Positions 8,681 to 17,459 of a stretch of DNA of 64,000 nucleotides are shown here, in pieces (the stretch's first letter is position 1; every line of letters begins with the position of its first letter). The translations under genes and the position numbers were made by a program. The notes under the pieces were generated by a model, which was not told where the DNA came from, searched no databases, and saw nothing but the letters and a program-made list of their open reading frames with translations. The stretch comes from DAIOEK01 sp964648485. Its GTDB lineage: Bacteria; Chloroflexota; Anaerolineae; Anaerolineales; Anaerolineaceae. The DNA is taken from the NCBI GenBank assembly GCA_964648485.1, contig CAZYOF010000011.1, positions 1 to 64,000 on the forward strand, written 5' to 3'.

Positions 8681-9049
8681 ATGAAAACTGCCAGATTGTT
8701 TAACCCTCAAAAACCGCACTCAAAACCCATACAACTACAGATTTGTGATGGATTCTCTTCCCGCCTAAAAGGATTAATGTTTGAAAGAAACCTGGGCGAA
8801 CAGGAAGGAATTCTCCTCAAGATGGATAGTTTATCAAGGTTGAATGCTTCAATCCACATGCTTTTTATGAATTTTGATATCGCTGTATTCTGGCTGGATG
8901 AAAACCTGATGGTTGTGGATACTACCCTGGCAAGACGCTGGCGATTATACTATGCTCCATCAAAACCAGCTTTGAGTGTGATTGAAACACACCCAGACCG
9001 GTTAAACGATTTTAAAGTTGGTGATCATTTGGAATTGTTTTATGAATAG
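8681..9049 (+). CDS. DUF192 family protein
   Basis: Small protein of 122 residues matching DUF192 (COG1430), a family of unknown role. The recognisable core is RLKGLMF at about residue 30, then SIHMLFMNFDIAVFWLD and a C-terminal GD segment. No signal peptide is present, unlike many family members. No ribosome site is visible between the preceding terminator and the ATG, so a leaderless or weakly translated message is possible. Its end overlaps the LysM/M23 gene start by 8 bp, so the two are probably translationally coupled. Confidence 0.85.
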   Translation: MKTARLFNPQKPHSKPIQLQICDGFSSRLKGLMFERNLGEQEGILLKMDSLSRLNASIHMLFMNFDIAVFWLDENLMVVDTTLARRWRLYYAPSKPALSVIETHPDRLNDFKVGDHLELFYE

Positions 9050-10442
9050 AATTCGTCAGGCAGTAATCATCTTCCTACTAATCTGTATCACCTTACCAAT
9101 ATCAGGTGTAAGTGCGCAAAATGAAACCCCCGCCGGACCGATTTACATTGTTCGCGAAGGCGATAATCTGACTTTAATAGCCGCTCGCTTTGGGTTATCT
9201 ACAGATGAACTGATATCAGCGAATCAAATTCAGAACGCAAACAACCTCAAAATTGGTGATCAGCTGGTGATTCCAGGCCTGGAAGGCGTGCAGGGTTACC
9301 TGGTTACCCAGACGGTCGGGTTTGGAGATACGCTCAGACAACTCAGCTCAGAAAACAACGTATCAGTAGATTTGCTGGTCAAATTGAATCATCTGACATC
9401 ACCCGCCGAATTGTATGCCGGGGTCAATCTGGTTGTTCCCCAATCTTCAGAAGAACCTGAGCCAAATCAGCGTGGGATGGCATCCAATGGGATGTCTTTG
9501 CTCGAATTCTCCATCCTGGGCGGTACATCACCCTGGATTGTACGGAAACAGAACAACCTCCAGGGCAATTGGGATCTATACCCGGGTGAAACGTACTTTT
9601 TGCCACCTGCTTCCACGCAGCCTAGCTTTTTACCTGTTTCACCGCTCAACAAGATCAGCATCAGCCCTCTCCCGCTGGTTCAGGGGAAGACTACCCTGAT
9701 AGAGATAGAAAACTCGGCAAATGCTGAGTTTGGCGGAACCCTGACCGGTCATGAACTTAAATTTTCAAAAACAGATGAGAATACCGCCGTGTCCTTGCAG
9801 GGGATCCATGCAATGCAAGAACCGGGTATCTATCCTTTGTTGATAACTGCAACTACTCCTGATGGCACAAGAGTCCAGGCGGAGAAAATGGTGATCATTC
9901 AAGATGGCTTTTACAGCCAGGATCCCAGACTAATTGTGGATTATAGTTTTATTGATCCGGCTGTTACCATTCCTGAAAATGAATGGTTAACCAGCCTTAC
10001 AAGTGTCTATACTCCAGAAAAATACTGGAATGGCTTATGGATCAGTCCATCACCTTTTAGCTATCTGGAATGTATAAATTCAAAATACGGGAATCGTCGT
10101 GCATACAACGACGGACCGTTTGAGAATTTTCATTCAGGCATAGATTTTTGCGGAGGGGAAGGTACGCAAATTTTTGCTCCCGCTGCAGGTGTGGTGGTAT
10201 TTGCCGGCGAGAAAACGGTTCGGGGAAACGCAACCATTATTGATCATGGTAGGGGAATTTTTACCGGATACTGGCACCAATCTAAGATTTATGTAAAAGA
10301 AGGCGATGTGGTTGCACCGGGTGATCTGATTGGTCTAGTAGGTGGAACCGGTCGAGTAACCGGAGCGCATTTACATTTTGAAGTCTGGGCAGGTGGTGTT
10401 CAGGTTCAACCGCTCGATTGGTTGGAAAAAGTCTATCCATAA
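9042..10442 (+). CDS. Secreted LysM / M23 family metallopeptidase
   Basis: Exported cell-wall endopeptidase, 466 residues. The signal peptide spans about residues 1-26 and ends VSAQ. Two LysM modules (about 35-80 and 88-135) should bind glycan. A middle beta-rich region without a clear family follows, then a C-terminal M23 domain (about 360-460). Zinc ligands H364 and D368 (HSGID) and the HLHFE motif (H443, H445) are present, so it should be active. A longer reading from 9018 would spoil the signal peptide; the ATG at 9042 is preferred. Confidence 0.92.
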   Translation: MNRIRQAVIIFLLICITLPISGVSAQNETPAGPIYIVREGDNLTLIAARFGLSTDELISANQIQNANNLKIGDQLVIPGLEGVQGYLVTQTVGFGDTLRQLSSENNVSVDLLVKLNHLTSPAELYAGVNLVVPQSSEEPEPNQRGMASNGMSLLEFSILGGTSPWIVRKQNNLQGNWDLYPGETYFLPPASTQPSFLPVSPLNKISISPLPLVQGKTTLIEIENSANAEFGGTLTGHELKFSKTDENTAVSLQGIHAMQEPGIYPLLITATTPDGTRVQAEKMVIIQDGFYSQDPRLIVDYSFIDPAVTIPENEWLTSLTSVYTPEKYWNGLWISPSPFSYLECINSKYGNRRAYNDGPFENFHSGIDFCGGEGTQIFAPAAGVVVFAGEKTVRGNATIIDHGRGIFTGYWHQSKIYVKEGDVVAPGDLIGLVGGTGRVTGAHLHFEVWAGGVQVQPLDWLEKVYP

Positions 10443-10448
10443 GATAAA

Positions 10449-11321
10449 TCAAAAAAGGTAACCCGCACGAGATAGCCAGAATACCATCCCTGTAAAAGTG
10501 TCGAGCCCTGAAGAATTTCCCCAGGATCTGAACCCTTTCGCAATCTCTCTCGGATTGCTAATTCCTAAGAGCAGTCCATCCAGTGCATCCAGTATGCGCA
10601 GGTCTGATTGCCCCAGAAATGCCCATTCAAGAATATTGGCACTAACCAGTGTAGTTTTCTGCGAGGCTATTGTCTTCAAATGTTCCTGCCAGCCTGGGGG
10701 TGAAACTAAATCCTGAGATCCTATATGATAGCGGGTTATTCCCAGCGCAATTCCACATAGAAAATCATCGCCTGAAGGCGTCAGACCTCTACCCCATCCT
10801 AGTAAATTATCAAGCAGTGACTCTTCGATAGGGCTTTCAGATTTAAGTAATTCAGAAATTCTGCTTCCGTCAGGGGATTCTGGAAGATTGGTATGATCAA
10901 CAATAGCAGGGATATAGGAAGCAAGGCTGTCAACCTCTCCCTTTTGTATTAGATCGTAAACATCGCGGATTCGATCTTTGTTGATGTTTATATCATTCGC
11001 AATTTTTGATGGTACCCACAGAGATGCCTCTGTCCAGTCAATGTAATTGCCATCTCGGATGATAATCCGCTTGTTTTCATAATCAAGTTCTTCCCCTGCA
11101 TTAAATAGTTCTATGGGAAGGTTTGGAATATTAATCGTGAGAGGTCCCGGATATGGCTGGTCTGTTAAAAAGAGGATGTGATGATCTGGCGTTTTTAAAA
11201 ATACTCCTTGCGATGTGACACCCTGTACGAAAAGTCTCTGGTATCCATCATTCAGGTTTTTTGCACCCATCCCCATGCACAACGCCATAAATCCATGTGA
11301 ATATTTATCATCCATTACCAT
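10449..11321 (-). CDS. DUF2877 domain-containing protein
   Basis: Up to 290 residues. The signature LGWGRGLTPSGDDFLCG (about 178-194) marks the DUF2877 family. Members such as E. coli YlbF/AllH occur with purine and allantoin catabolism genes and take part in oxamate carbamoyl transfer; that role is only suggested here by the divergent molybdenum hydroxylase. The - strand has TATAAT at 11329-11324, only two bases before this ATG but eight before the in-frame ATG at 11315, so a leaderless start at 11315 is quite possible. The gene ends 6 bp from the convergent peptidase gene. Confidence 0.82.
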   Translation of the reverse strand: MVMDDKYSHGFMALCMGMGAKNLNDGYQRLFVQGVTSQGVFLKTPDHHILFLTDQPYPGPLTINIPNLPIELFNAGEELDYENKRIIIRDGNYIDWTEASLWVPSKIANDININKDRIRDVYDLIQKGEVDSLASYIPAIVDHTNLPESPDGSRISELLKSESPIEESLLDNLLGWGRGLTPSGDDFLCGIALGITRYHIGSQDLVSPPGWQEHLKTIASQKTTLVSANILEWAFLGQSDLRILDALDGLLLGISNPREIAKGFRSWGNSSGLDTFTGMVFWLSRAGYLF

Positions 11322-11350
11322 TGATTATAGTTGACAATGATATGACAAAA

Positions 11351-11367
11351 GTCAGGCTTTGTCTGAC
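11351..11367. promoter_or_regulatory. Possible operator between DUF2877 and molybdenum hydroxylase genes
   Basis: An inverted repeat, GTCAG (11351-11355) and CTGAC (11363-11367), lies just upstream of the plus-strand promoter and close to the minus-strand promoter, with further TGACA copies nearby. This is a good position for a regulator of both units. The binding protein is unknown. Confidence 0.35.
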
Positions 11368-11377
11368 ATCTTTATAC

Positions 11378-11406
11378 TTGACCTTTAAGTTTGAAATCCG
11401 CATAAT
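11378..11406 (+). promoter_or_regulatory. Promoter of the molybdenum hydroxylase operon
   Basis: TTGACC (11378-11383) and CATAAT (11401-11406) have 17-base spacing. The predicted start near 11413 leaves a 200-base untranslated leader. Confidence 0.75.
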
Positions 11407-11412
11407 AGAATT

Positions 11413-11612
11413 TACCTTGTACTCGTCTTTTTATTACGAAATATTTATCCACACAAGAAAGGCAGGTGATGAATAATCTCGTGCCGGAATTATGATTTAA
11501 CCCTCCTGGCACACCCAAATCCTATATTTTAAGTTCTGGCAAAAATGCCAGATGCAAGTCAGGAATAACATCGATCCAACAATTCTTAATGAAAGAGAGG
11601 ATGTGAAATTCT
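11413..11612 (+). promoter_or_regulatory. Long structured 5' leader of the molybdenum hydroxylase operon
   Basis: About 200 untranslated bases precede the FAD-subunit gene. Visible hairpins are GTGCC (11481-11485)/GGCAC (11508-11512) and TCTGGCA (11535-11541)/TGCCAGA (11546-11552). A nine-codon reading frame preceded by GGCAGGTG starts at 11469. I do not recognise a known riboswitch, but the length and hairpins suggest control after transcription start. Confidence 0.4.
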
Positions 11613-12503
11613 ATGATCTCTGCGCATCCAGGGTTACCTGAATTTGACTATGTCAGGCCAGCCACTCTCGCCGAAGCCAGCCAGTTTTTGGCTGGTCACG
11701 CAGCGGAAGCCCGTCCATTTTCTGGTGGAACGGATTGTTTTGTAAGAATGCGTGACGGCTTTTTCACCCCTAAATATCTGGTAGATATAAAATCTTTGGA
11801 AGGTACTACTGTCTTGAGCTTTGATGCCAAGACCGGTCTTACTATCGGTGCTGCTGTACCTATGAACCGTGTTGCTGCCCTTCCCGAAGCGAATAAATAT
11901 TACCCGGTATTGGTTGAGGCGATCAAATCAGTGGCCAGCTACCAGTTGCGTAACCGCGCAACCATAATTGGAAACATCTGCAATGCATCACCCGCAGGTG
12001 ATACCATCGGATCCACACTCGTTTATAACGGAGTCTTAAATATCTATGGTGTGGATGGAGCGAAAACTGTTCCTGTTCGTGAATTCTTCACCGGACCTGG
12101 AAAAAACGTTCTCAAACCCGGAGATATCGTCCTCTCCATTACTCTTCCCATTCCCCCAACCGGGCATAATGGTAAATACATCAAACTTGGCCGTAACCGC
12201 TTAAGCGATCTGGCTATCGTCGGTGTAACTGCTCTGGGTGTGAAAGACCCATCAACGAAATCTGGCTACCGTTTCTCATTAGCTGTTGCATCTGTAGCTC
12301 CAACACCGTATGTGCTTACGAAGGCGGAAGAAATTTTGGCAACAAAAACCATCACAGCTGAGACCATCGCCGAAGCCGCCCAGGTAGCCATGGATAGTGT
12401 CACCCCCATTGATGATGTTCGCGGCAGCGCTTCCTACAGAAAATTCATGGTGCGGAATCTGACCAAACGGGCAGTGGAAGACACCCTGAAAAAACTGGGT
12501 TAA
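11613..12503 (+). CDS. Molybdenum hydroxylase FAD-binding subunit (CoxM/XdhB type)
   Basis: Medium subunit of a xanthine dehydrogenase/CO dehydrogenase-family molybdoenzyme, 296 residues. The FAD-binding segments are SGGTDCFVRMRDG (about 36-48) and TIIGNICNASPAGDT (about 117-131). It passes electrons from the iron-sulfur subunit to the final acceptor. GAGAGGATG is the ribosome site. Gene order M-S-L resembles cox-type operons, but the large subunit lacks the CO dehydrogenase active-site loop. Confidence 0.93.
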   Translation: MISAHPGLPEFDYVRPATLAEASQFLAGHAAEARPFSGGTDCFVRMRDGFFTPKYLVDIKSLEGTTVLSFDAKTGLTIGAAVPMNRVAALPEANKYYPVLVEAIKSVASYQLRNRATIIGNICNASPAGDTIGSTLVYNGVLNIYGVDGAKTVPVREFFTGPGKNVLKPGDIVLSITLPIPPTGHNGKYIKLGRNRLSDLAIVGVTALGVKDPSTKSGYRFSLAVASVAPTPYVLTKAEEILATKTITAETIAEAAQVAMDSVTPIDDVRGSASYRKFMVRNLTKRAVEDTLKKLG

Positions 12504-12525
12504 TGGTAATTATTCGGAGGCAACT

Positions 12526-12993
12526 ATGAGTTTTCATCAAATTACATGCAAAGTAAATGGAGCGGATGAAGTTGTTACTGTCCCCTCCAATATGACTCTC
12601 CTCACCATGCTCCGTGAAGTATTGTCTTTAACGGGCACAAAAAACGGATGTACTGCCGGTGAATGTGGTGCCTGCACTGTCCTGGTCGATGGAGAACCAG
12701 TAAACAGCTGCATGATGCTTGCTGTCGAAGCTGAAGGAAAAGACATTGTCACGGTTGAAGGTCTGGCAGTAGATGGAAAACTGGATATCGTCCAGGAAAC
12801 CATCATTGAAAAAGGTGGTGTGCAGTGTGGTTTCTGCACCCCCGGCATGCTGATTTCAGCCCGTGCGTTACTCAACCGCAATCCCAATCCCAGCGAAGAA
12901 GATGTTGTCGAAGCGCTGGTTGGAAACTTGTGCCGCTGCACTGGATATTCCAGAATCATTGAATCCGTTCAAGCAGCCGCCAAGCGGTCATAA
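12526..12993 (+). CDS. Molybdenum hydroxylase [2Fe-2S] subunit (CoxS/XdhC type)
   Basis: Small electron-transfer subunit, 155 residues. An N-terminal plant-type ferredoxin domain has the CTAGECGACTVLVDG cysteine cluster (about 43-57). A C-terminal helical domain has CGFCTPGM and LCRCTGY, giving two [2Fe-2S] clusters. GGAGG precedes the start. It lies between the FAD and molybdopterin subunit genes, 22 and 33 bp away. Confidence 0.96.
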   Translation: MSFHQITCKVNGADEVVTVPSNMTLLTMLREVLSLTGTKNGCTAGECGACTVLVDGEPVNSCMMLAVEAEGKDIVTVEGLAVDGKLDIVQETIIEKGGVQCGFCTPGMLISARALLNRNPNPSEEDVVEALVGNLCRCTGYSRIIESVQAAAKRS

Positions 12994-13026
12994 TTCCAAA
13001 TCCGATTGGAGAAAAGGAGACTGCAT

Positions 13027-15384
13027 ATGGCTCAAGCTGATACAAAACTCGGGACTTTTAGCCCGGTCGGAAAAAGCGTTAAACGCTTGGATGTACTTGA
13101 AAAAGTAACCGGAAGCGCCCATTACACAGATGATATCCCCTTCGGGAATGCATTATTGTTTGGACGTGTAAAACGGAGCCCGGTTGCACATGGCATCATC
13201 AAACGAATCGACATCTCCAAAGCACAGGCATTACCCGGTGTAAAAGTAATCGTGACCGGGAAAGACTTCCCCAACCTGGTTGGTTTGTACCTCAAAGATA
13301 AAACTATTTTCGCGATTGACCGTGTTCGCTTTATCGGAGAAGCAATTGCAGCGGTTGCTGCTACATCAGAAGAAATTGCTGAGAAAGCAGTTGATCTGAT
13401 TGAAGTGGATATCGACCCGCTTCCAGCAGTATTCGATGCAGAATTTGGCGCATCCAAAGATGCCCCCCTGCTGCATCCTGATCTGGGAAACTATGAATGC
13501 CCCAATTTTATCTTCCCGGTACCCGGAACAAATATTGCCAATCACTTCAAAATTCGCAAGGGCAATACCGAAGAAGCCTTCAAAAAATGCACAGTTATTA
13601 TGGAAAAGAAATTTCGTATTCCGCATGTGCAGCATGTGCCGATTGAACCTCACATCGCGGTCGCCCAGGTGGAACCGGATGGTGATGTCACAGTGTGGGC
13701 ATCATCCCAATCACCCTTCGCCCAGAGAAATTCCTTTGCAAAGGCACTTGGCATTTCTGAAAGCAAAGTCCGCGTAATTGCCCCTTATGTTGGTGGAGGA
13801 TTTGGCTGTAAAGCTGGCGTCACAATGGAAAATGTAGCCGTAGCTCTGGCATCCAAAGCTGGTGGCAGACCTGTGAAAGTGCGCCTGACCCGTGAAGAAG
13901 AATTCTTCACCAACTTCGTCCGTCAGGGATTGATCATCAACCTCAAAATCGGGTGTGACGCACAGGGTAATGTCCTCGCAATGGAAAACACCCAGTATTG
14001 GGATGGCGGCGCGTCAACCGAATACGGTGTGAATATCACCCGTGCGGGTGGATACAACTCATCCGGACCTTTTGACATCCCGAATGTAAAAACCGATGCG
14101 ATGTGCGTTTATACAAACCATCCCATTGGTGGTGCTTATCGCGGTTTTGGTATGTCCGAATTGCACGCTGGCATCATCCAGGTGATGGATATGCTCGCCG
14201 AAAAGCTCGGTATGGATAAAACTGAGTTCCTGAAGAAGAATGCGGTTCAAGGCGGCGATCTCATTGTGACCGGTATGAAAATGCATCCAGTTGGATTACA
14301 GGAATGTATTGACGTCGTCTCCAAAGAGATCAAGATGGGTGTCAAGGAACCCGCCAGCGCCCCCCACAAAAAACGTGGTAAAGGTATTGGTATCGTCTGG
14401 AAAGCACCTTCCATGCCCCCGAATGCCGGCTCCAGTGCTGAAGTTCGCATGAACGAAGATGGTTCAGTGACGGTCTCGGTCGGTGGTCAGGAAATTGGTC
14501 AGGGAACCTTCACCGCAATGGCTCAAATTGCAGCAGAAGCGTTGGGCGTATCCTATGAAATGGTGAAAATCGAGGGTCCTGTTGACACTCGTTACAGCCC
14601 CTACGAATGGCAGACTGTTGCCTCCCGCCTTACCTGGAGTATGGGTAATGCTGTCCGCCGTGCCGCAGAAGATGCCCGTAAGAACATCCTCGAAATGGTT
14701 GCCGAAGCCTGGAAGGAAAATCCTGCTGACCTTGATATCAAGGAAAGCGTGGTCATTTCACTCAAATCCGAAAATTCCATCCCCCTTAAAAACCTGGTGA
14801 TATATGGAATCTCTCGTGAGGATGACAAAGGCTGGATCGGTGGACCCGTTCTGGGTCGCGGCAGCTTTATGCCTACCTATGTCACCGGTTTGGATAAAGA
14901 AACAGGACAGGGTGAACGTGCCGTGGTTCACTACACTACCGGCTGCCAGGGTATTGATCTGGAGATCGATACATTAACCGGTCAAATCGAAATCTTGAAA
15001 GCAGTTTCTGCTTTTGATGTCGGTAAAGCCATCAATCCAGACCTCGTCAAAGCACAAATCGAGGGTGGATTTATCCAGGGTATGAGCTCAGCGATGTTCG
15101 AAGAGATGAAGCTGGTCAATGGCGTAATGAAGAATCCCAGCTTTGTTGATTACCGCATCGCCACAACAGCAGACCTGCCCAAAGAAAACAAGGCAATCTT
15201 CGTTGAAACTGCGCAGGATGATGGTCCTTGGGGAGCCCGTGGTATTGGTGAACACCCCATGACGCCCACCATTGGTGTCCTTGCAAATGCCATTTATGAT
15301 GCAGTGGGTGTACGGGTAACCAATCCTCCACTGTCAGCAGAAAAAATCTATCTCGCAATGGTGGAAGCAGGAAAATTAGATTAA
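13027..15384 (+). CDS. Molybdenum hydroxylase molybdopterin-binding subunit
   Basis: Catalytic large subunit of a xanthine dehydrogenase/aldehyde oxidase-family enzyme, 785 residues. It would hydroxylate a carbon next to nitrogen in a heterocycle, or oxidise an aldehyde, using water. Cofactor-binding motifs GGGFGCK (about 256-262) and AYRGFGMSE are present. The catalytic glutamate is E742 in GARGIGEHPM. The loop is AYRGFG, not the AYRCSFR of CO dehydrogenase, so it is not a CO oxidiser. The ATG at 13027 with AAAGGAG is preferred over an upstream in-frame start at 13006. Substrate unknown. Confidence 0.94.
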   Translation: MAQADTKLGTFSPVGKSVKRLDVLEKVTGSAHYTDDIPFGNALLFGRVKRSPVAHGIIKRIDISKAQALPGVKVIVTGKDFPNLVGLYLKDKTIFAIDRVRFIGEAIAAVAATSEEIAEKAVDLIEVDIDPLPAVFDAEFGASKDAPLLHPDLGNYECPNFIFPVPGTNIANHFKIRKGNTEEAFKKCTVIMEKKFRIPHVQHVPIEPHIAVAQVEPDGDVTVWASSQSPFAQRNSFAKALGISESKVRVIAPYVGGGFGCKAGVTMENVAVALASKAGGRPVKVRLTREEEFFTNFVRQGLIINLKIGCDAQGNVLAMENTQYWDGGASTEYGVNITRAGGYNSSGPFDIPNVKTDAMCVYTNHPIGGAYRGFGMSELHAGIIQVMDMLAEKLGMDKTEFLKKNAVQGGDLIVTGMKMHPVGLQECIDVVSKEIKMGVKEPASAPHKKRGKGIGIVWKAPSMPPNAGSSAEVRMNEDGSVTVSVGGQEIGQGTFTAMAQIAAEALGVSYEMVKIEGPVDTRYSPYEWQTVASRLTWSMGNAVRRAAEDARKNILEMVAEAWKENPADLDIKESVVISLKSENSIPLKNLVIYGISREDDKGWIGGPVLGRGSFMPTYVTGLDKETGQGERAVVHYTTGCQGIDLEIDTLTGQIEILKAVSAFDVGKAINPDLVKAQIEGGFIQGMSSAMFEEMKLVNGVMKNPSFVDYRIATTADLPKENKAIFVETAQDDGPWGARGIGEHPMTPTIGVLANAIYDAVGVRVTNPPLSAEKIYLAMVEAGKLD

Positions 15385-15396
15385 TTTTATGTAATG

Positions 15397-15431
15397 GAGT
15401 GTATCGGCGAAAGCCGGTACACTCTTCTTAA
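15397..15431 (+). terminator. Terminator of the molybdenum hydroxylase operon
   Basis: A 12-bp stem (15397-15408 with 15413-15424, one G-T pair) closes a GAAA tetraloop and is followed by TTCTTAAT. It separates the hydroxylase from the decarboxylase genes. Confidence 0.85.
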
Positions 15432-15472
15432 TAAATCATGACAATATCGTAGTGGTATCTGAACACTATCAC

Positions 15473-15502
15473 TTGAATTGTCAGCAGCAAATTGGATAGA
15501 CT
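15473..15502 (+). promoter_or_regulatory. Possible promoter of the sodium-pump decarboxylase operon
   Basis: TTGAAT (15473-15478) and TAGACT (15497-15502) have an 18-base spacer. An inverted repeat TAGTG (15450-15454)/CACTA (15464-15468) lies directly upstream and could be an operator. The hexamers are only moderate matches. Confidence 0.45.
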
Positions 15503-15536
15503 AAAAGTAATTACTAACTAAATGGAGGTTCATTAT

Positions 15537-17093
15537 ATGGGATCGTCCTCAGAAGACATGATCAAGAAATTGAAAGAGATGCGTGCCAAACTCGCTGAAG
15601 GTGGCGGGCAGAAGCGCATCGACGCTCAGCATGAAAAAGGGAAAATGACTGCTCGCGAAAGGATTACGCAGATGCTCGATGCCGGATCCTTCCAGGAAGT
15701 TGAACCCTTCATGGAGCACCGCTTCACCGATTTTGACCTGGATAAGGATCGATATTTGGGCGATGGCGTGGTGGCTGGTTTCGGAAAAATCGACGGCCGC
15801 CGCGTTTGTGTTTATGCCCAGGATTTCACCGTTATGGGTGGGTCATTCGGCGAAGTTGCTGGCAAAAAGATCTCTAAAGTTATGGATCTGGCAGCAACTG
15901 CTGGTATTCCCGTCATCGGCATAAATGATGGTGGCGGCGCCCGGATTCAAGAAGGTATCTGGAGTCTGGAAGCTTACGGTGAAGTCTTCTACCGCAACGT
16001 TCAGTCATCAGGTGTCATTCCTCAAATTAGTGTCATCATGGGACCCTGCGCCGGTGGTGCAGTTTACTCACCCGCCATTCAAGACTTTATTATCATGGTC
16101 CGTGGTATGGGAAATATGTACATCACTGGTCCTCAGGTTATTAAAGCCGTTACCGGTGAAGAGATTGATAGTGAACAGTTGGGTGGTGCAGATGCGCACA
16201 GCTCAATTAGTGGTGTGGCGCACTTCGCAGTGGATAGTGAGCAGGATGCATTTGATGCAATCCGGAAGATCCTATCCTACATCCCCTCCAACAATACTGA
16301 AGCTGGACCTTCCTATGCAAGTGACGATGACCCCAACCGCGCCGATCCTGAACTGAACACCATCGTCCCGGCTGATCCAAGCACTTCTTTCGATATGCAT
16401 GATGTCATTTCCCGTGTATTTGATCTAGATAGCTTCTATGAAGTGTCAGCAGCATTTGCCCAGAATGCAATCATCGGTTTTGCCCGTCTGCATGGTCAGT
16501 CTGTTGGTGTAGTTTGTCAGCAACCCGCTGTTATGGCTGGTTCCATCGACATCAATGCTTCAGACAAAATCGCCCGCTTTGTACGGTTCTGCGATGCTTT
16601 CAATCTGCCCATTGTTACATTCAGTGACTCACCCGGCTTCCTGCCCGGAGTTGCCCAGGAACATGGTGGAATTATTCGGCATGGCGCGAAAATTCTATAC
16701 GCTTATGCAGAAGCATCTGTTCCCAAGATCACAGTCATCACCCGTAAGGGCTATGGTGGCGCCATGATCGTGATGGGATCAAAATACCTGCGCGCTGACC
16801 TGGTTTACGCTTGGCCATCCTCTGAAATCGCTGTCATGGGTGCTGAAGGTGCGGTTAATATTCTTAAACGCAAAGAACTAAAAGAAGCTGCCAATCCAGA
16901 TGAAGAACGGGCTCGCCTGGTTCAGGAATACCGGGACAAGTTCGCAAATCCATACGCAGCCGCCTCAGCAGGACATATTGATGATGTGATTCTACCCTCT
17001 GAAACCCGCCAACGCCTGATCGCAGCCCTGGAATTGTTGAAGGATAAGCAAGCTACCCTGCCCTCTAGAAAACACGGCAGTATCCCGCTGTAA
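15537..17093 (+). CDS. mmdA: Na+-translocating decarboxylase carboxyltransferase subunit alpha
   Basis: Biotin-dependent carboxyltransferase of the methylmalonyl-CoA decarboxylase alpha/propionyl-CoA carboxylase beta family, 518 residues. It moves the carboxyl group from an acyl-CoA to biotin. Two crotonase-like halves are seen, with GGGARIQEG and GPCAGGAVYSPA in the first and the DSPGFLPG and RKGYGGA oxyanion-hole regions in the second. GGAGG (15524-15528) sets the start at 15537, not the in-frame ATG at 15522. Its length fits MmdA rather than the longer GcdA, so methylmalonyl-CoA is the likeliest but unproven substrate. Confidence 0.92.
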   Translation: MGSSSEDMIKKLKEMRAKLAEGGGQKRIDAQHEKGKMTARERITQMLDAGSFQEVEPFMEHRFTDFDLDKDRYLGDGVVAGFGKIDGRRVCVYAQDFTVMGGSFGEVAGKKISKVMDLAATAGIPVIGINDGGGARIQEGIWSLEAYGEVFYRNVQSSGVIPQISVIMGPCAGGAVYSPAIQDFIIMVRGMGNMYITGPQVIKAVTGEEIDSEQLGGADAHSSISGVAHFAVDSEQDAFDAIRKILSYIPSNNTEAGPSYASDDDPNRADPELNTIVPADPSTSFDMHDVISRVFDLDSFYEVSAAFAQNAIIGFARLHGQSVGVVCQQPAVMAGSIDINASDKIARFVRFCDAFNLPIVTFSDSPGFLPGVAQEHGGIIRHGAKILYAYAEASVPKITVITRKGYGGAMIVMGSKYLRADLVYAWPSSEIAVMGAEGAVNILKRKELKEAANPDEERARLVQEYRDKFANPYAAASAGHIDDVILPSETRQRLIAALELLKDKQATLPSRKHGSIPL

Positions 17094-17120
17094 AATAATT
17101 AGCTTAAGAGGAGGTGTAAA

Positions 17121-17444
17121 TTGAATCCAATTCAACAGGGACTGTACATCAGTGTGGTCGGGATTATAGTCCTGTTTATAGTCTGCGCAATTTTCTATTT
17201 CCTGCTTGTCGGGTTGCAGGCAATCTTCCCTGATAAGTCGCAAAAAGAAGAAAAAGAGGAACAGGAGATTGCTCCTGTGAAAGTAACACCCTCTGACGAT
17301 AATTCAATCGTGGCAGCAATAGCAGTTGCTCTTCAATTGGCGCAAACCCAACCATATGAAGGATTGGGGGAGAGTCTACAAGAAAATCGTAGCGCCTGGT
17401 GGAGTTCAAGACTGATTACTGCCCATAATAGAAGAAAAAAATAA
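17121..17444 (+). CDS. mmdD: Na+-translocating decarboxylase delta/gamma subunit (OadG/MmdD type)
   Basis: Small membrane subunit of 107 residues that ties the carboxyltransferase to the membrane pump. One N-terminal transmembrane helix (about 9-31), a charged Glu/Lys linker and a C-terminal AAIAVALQLAQ helix with a nearby WW pair match the OadG/MmdD layout. The start codon is TTG at 17121, supported by GAGGAGGTG just upstream. Sequence is poorly conserved in this family, so the call rests partly on position between alpha and biotin-carrier genes. Confidence 0.85.
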   Translation: MNPIQQGLYISVVGIIVLFIVCAIFYFLLVGLQAIFPDKSQKEEKEEQEIAPVKVTPSDDNSIVAAIAVALQLAQTQPYEGLGESLQENRSAWWSSRLITAHNRRKK

Positions 17445-17459
17445 GATTCAGGTGGTCAA

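Noticed and set aside
12537..12959. 140-codon antisense frame over the [2Fe-2S] subunit gene
   Set aside because: It is Ser/Thr/Pro-rich low-complexity shadow sequence opposite a clear ferredoxin-type gene.
11613..15384. The M-S-L operon as aerobic CO dehydrogenase
   Set aside because: The large subunit has AYRGFG rather than the AYRCSFR loop required for the Mo-Cu CO oxidation site.
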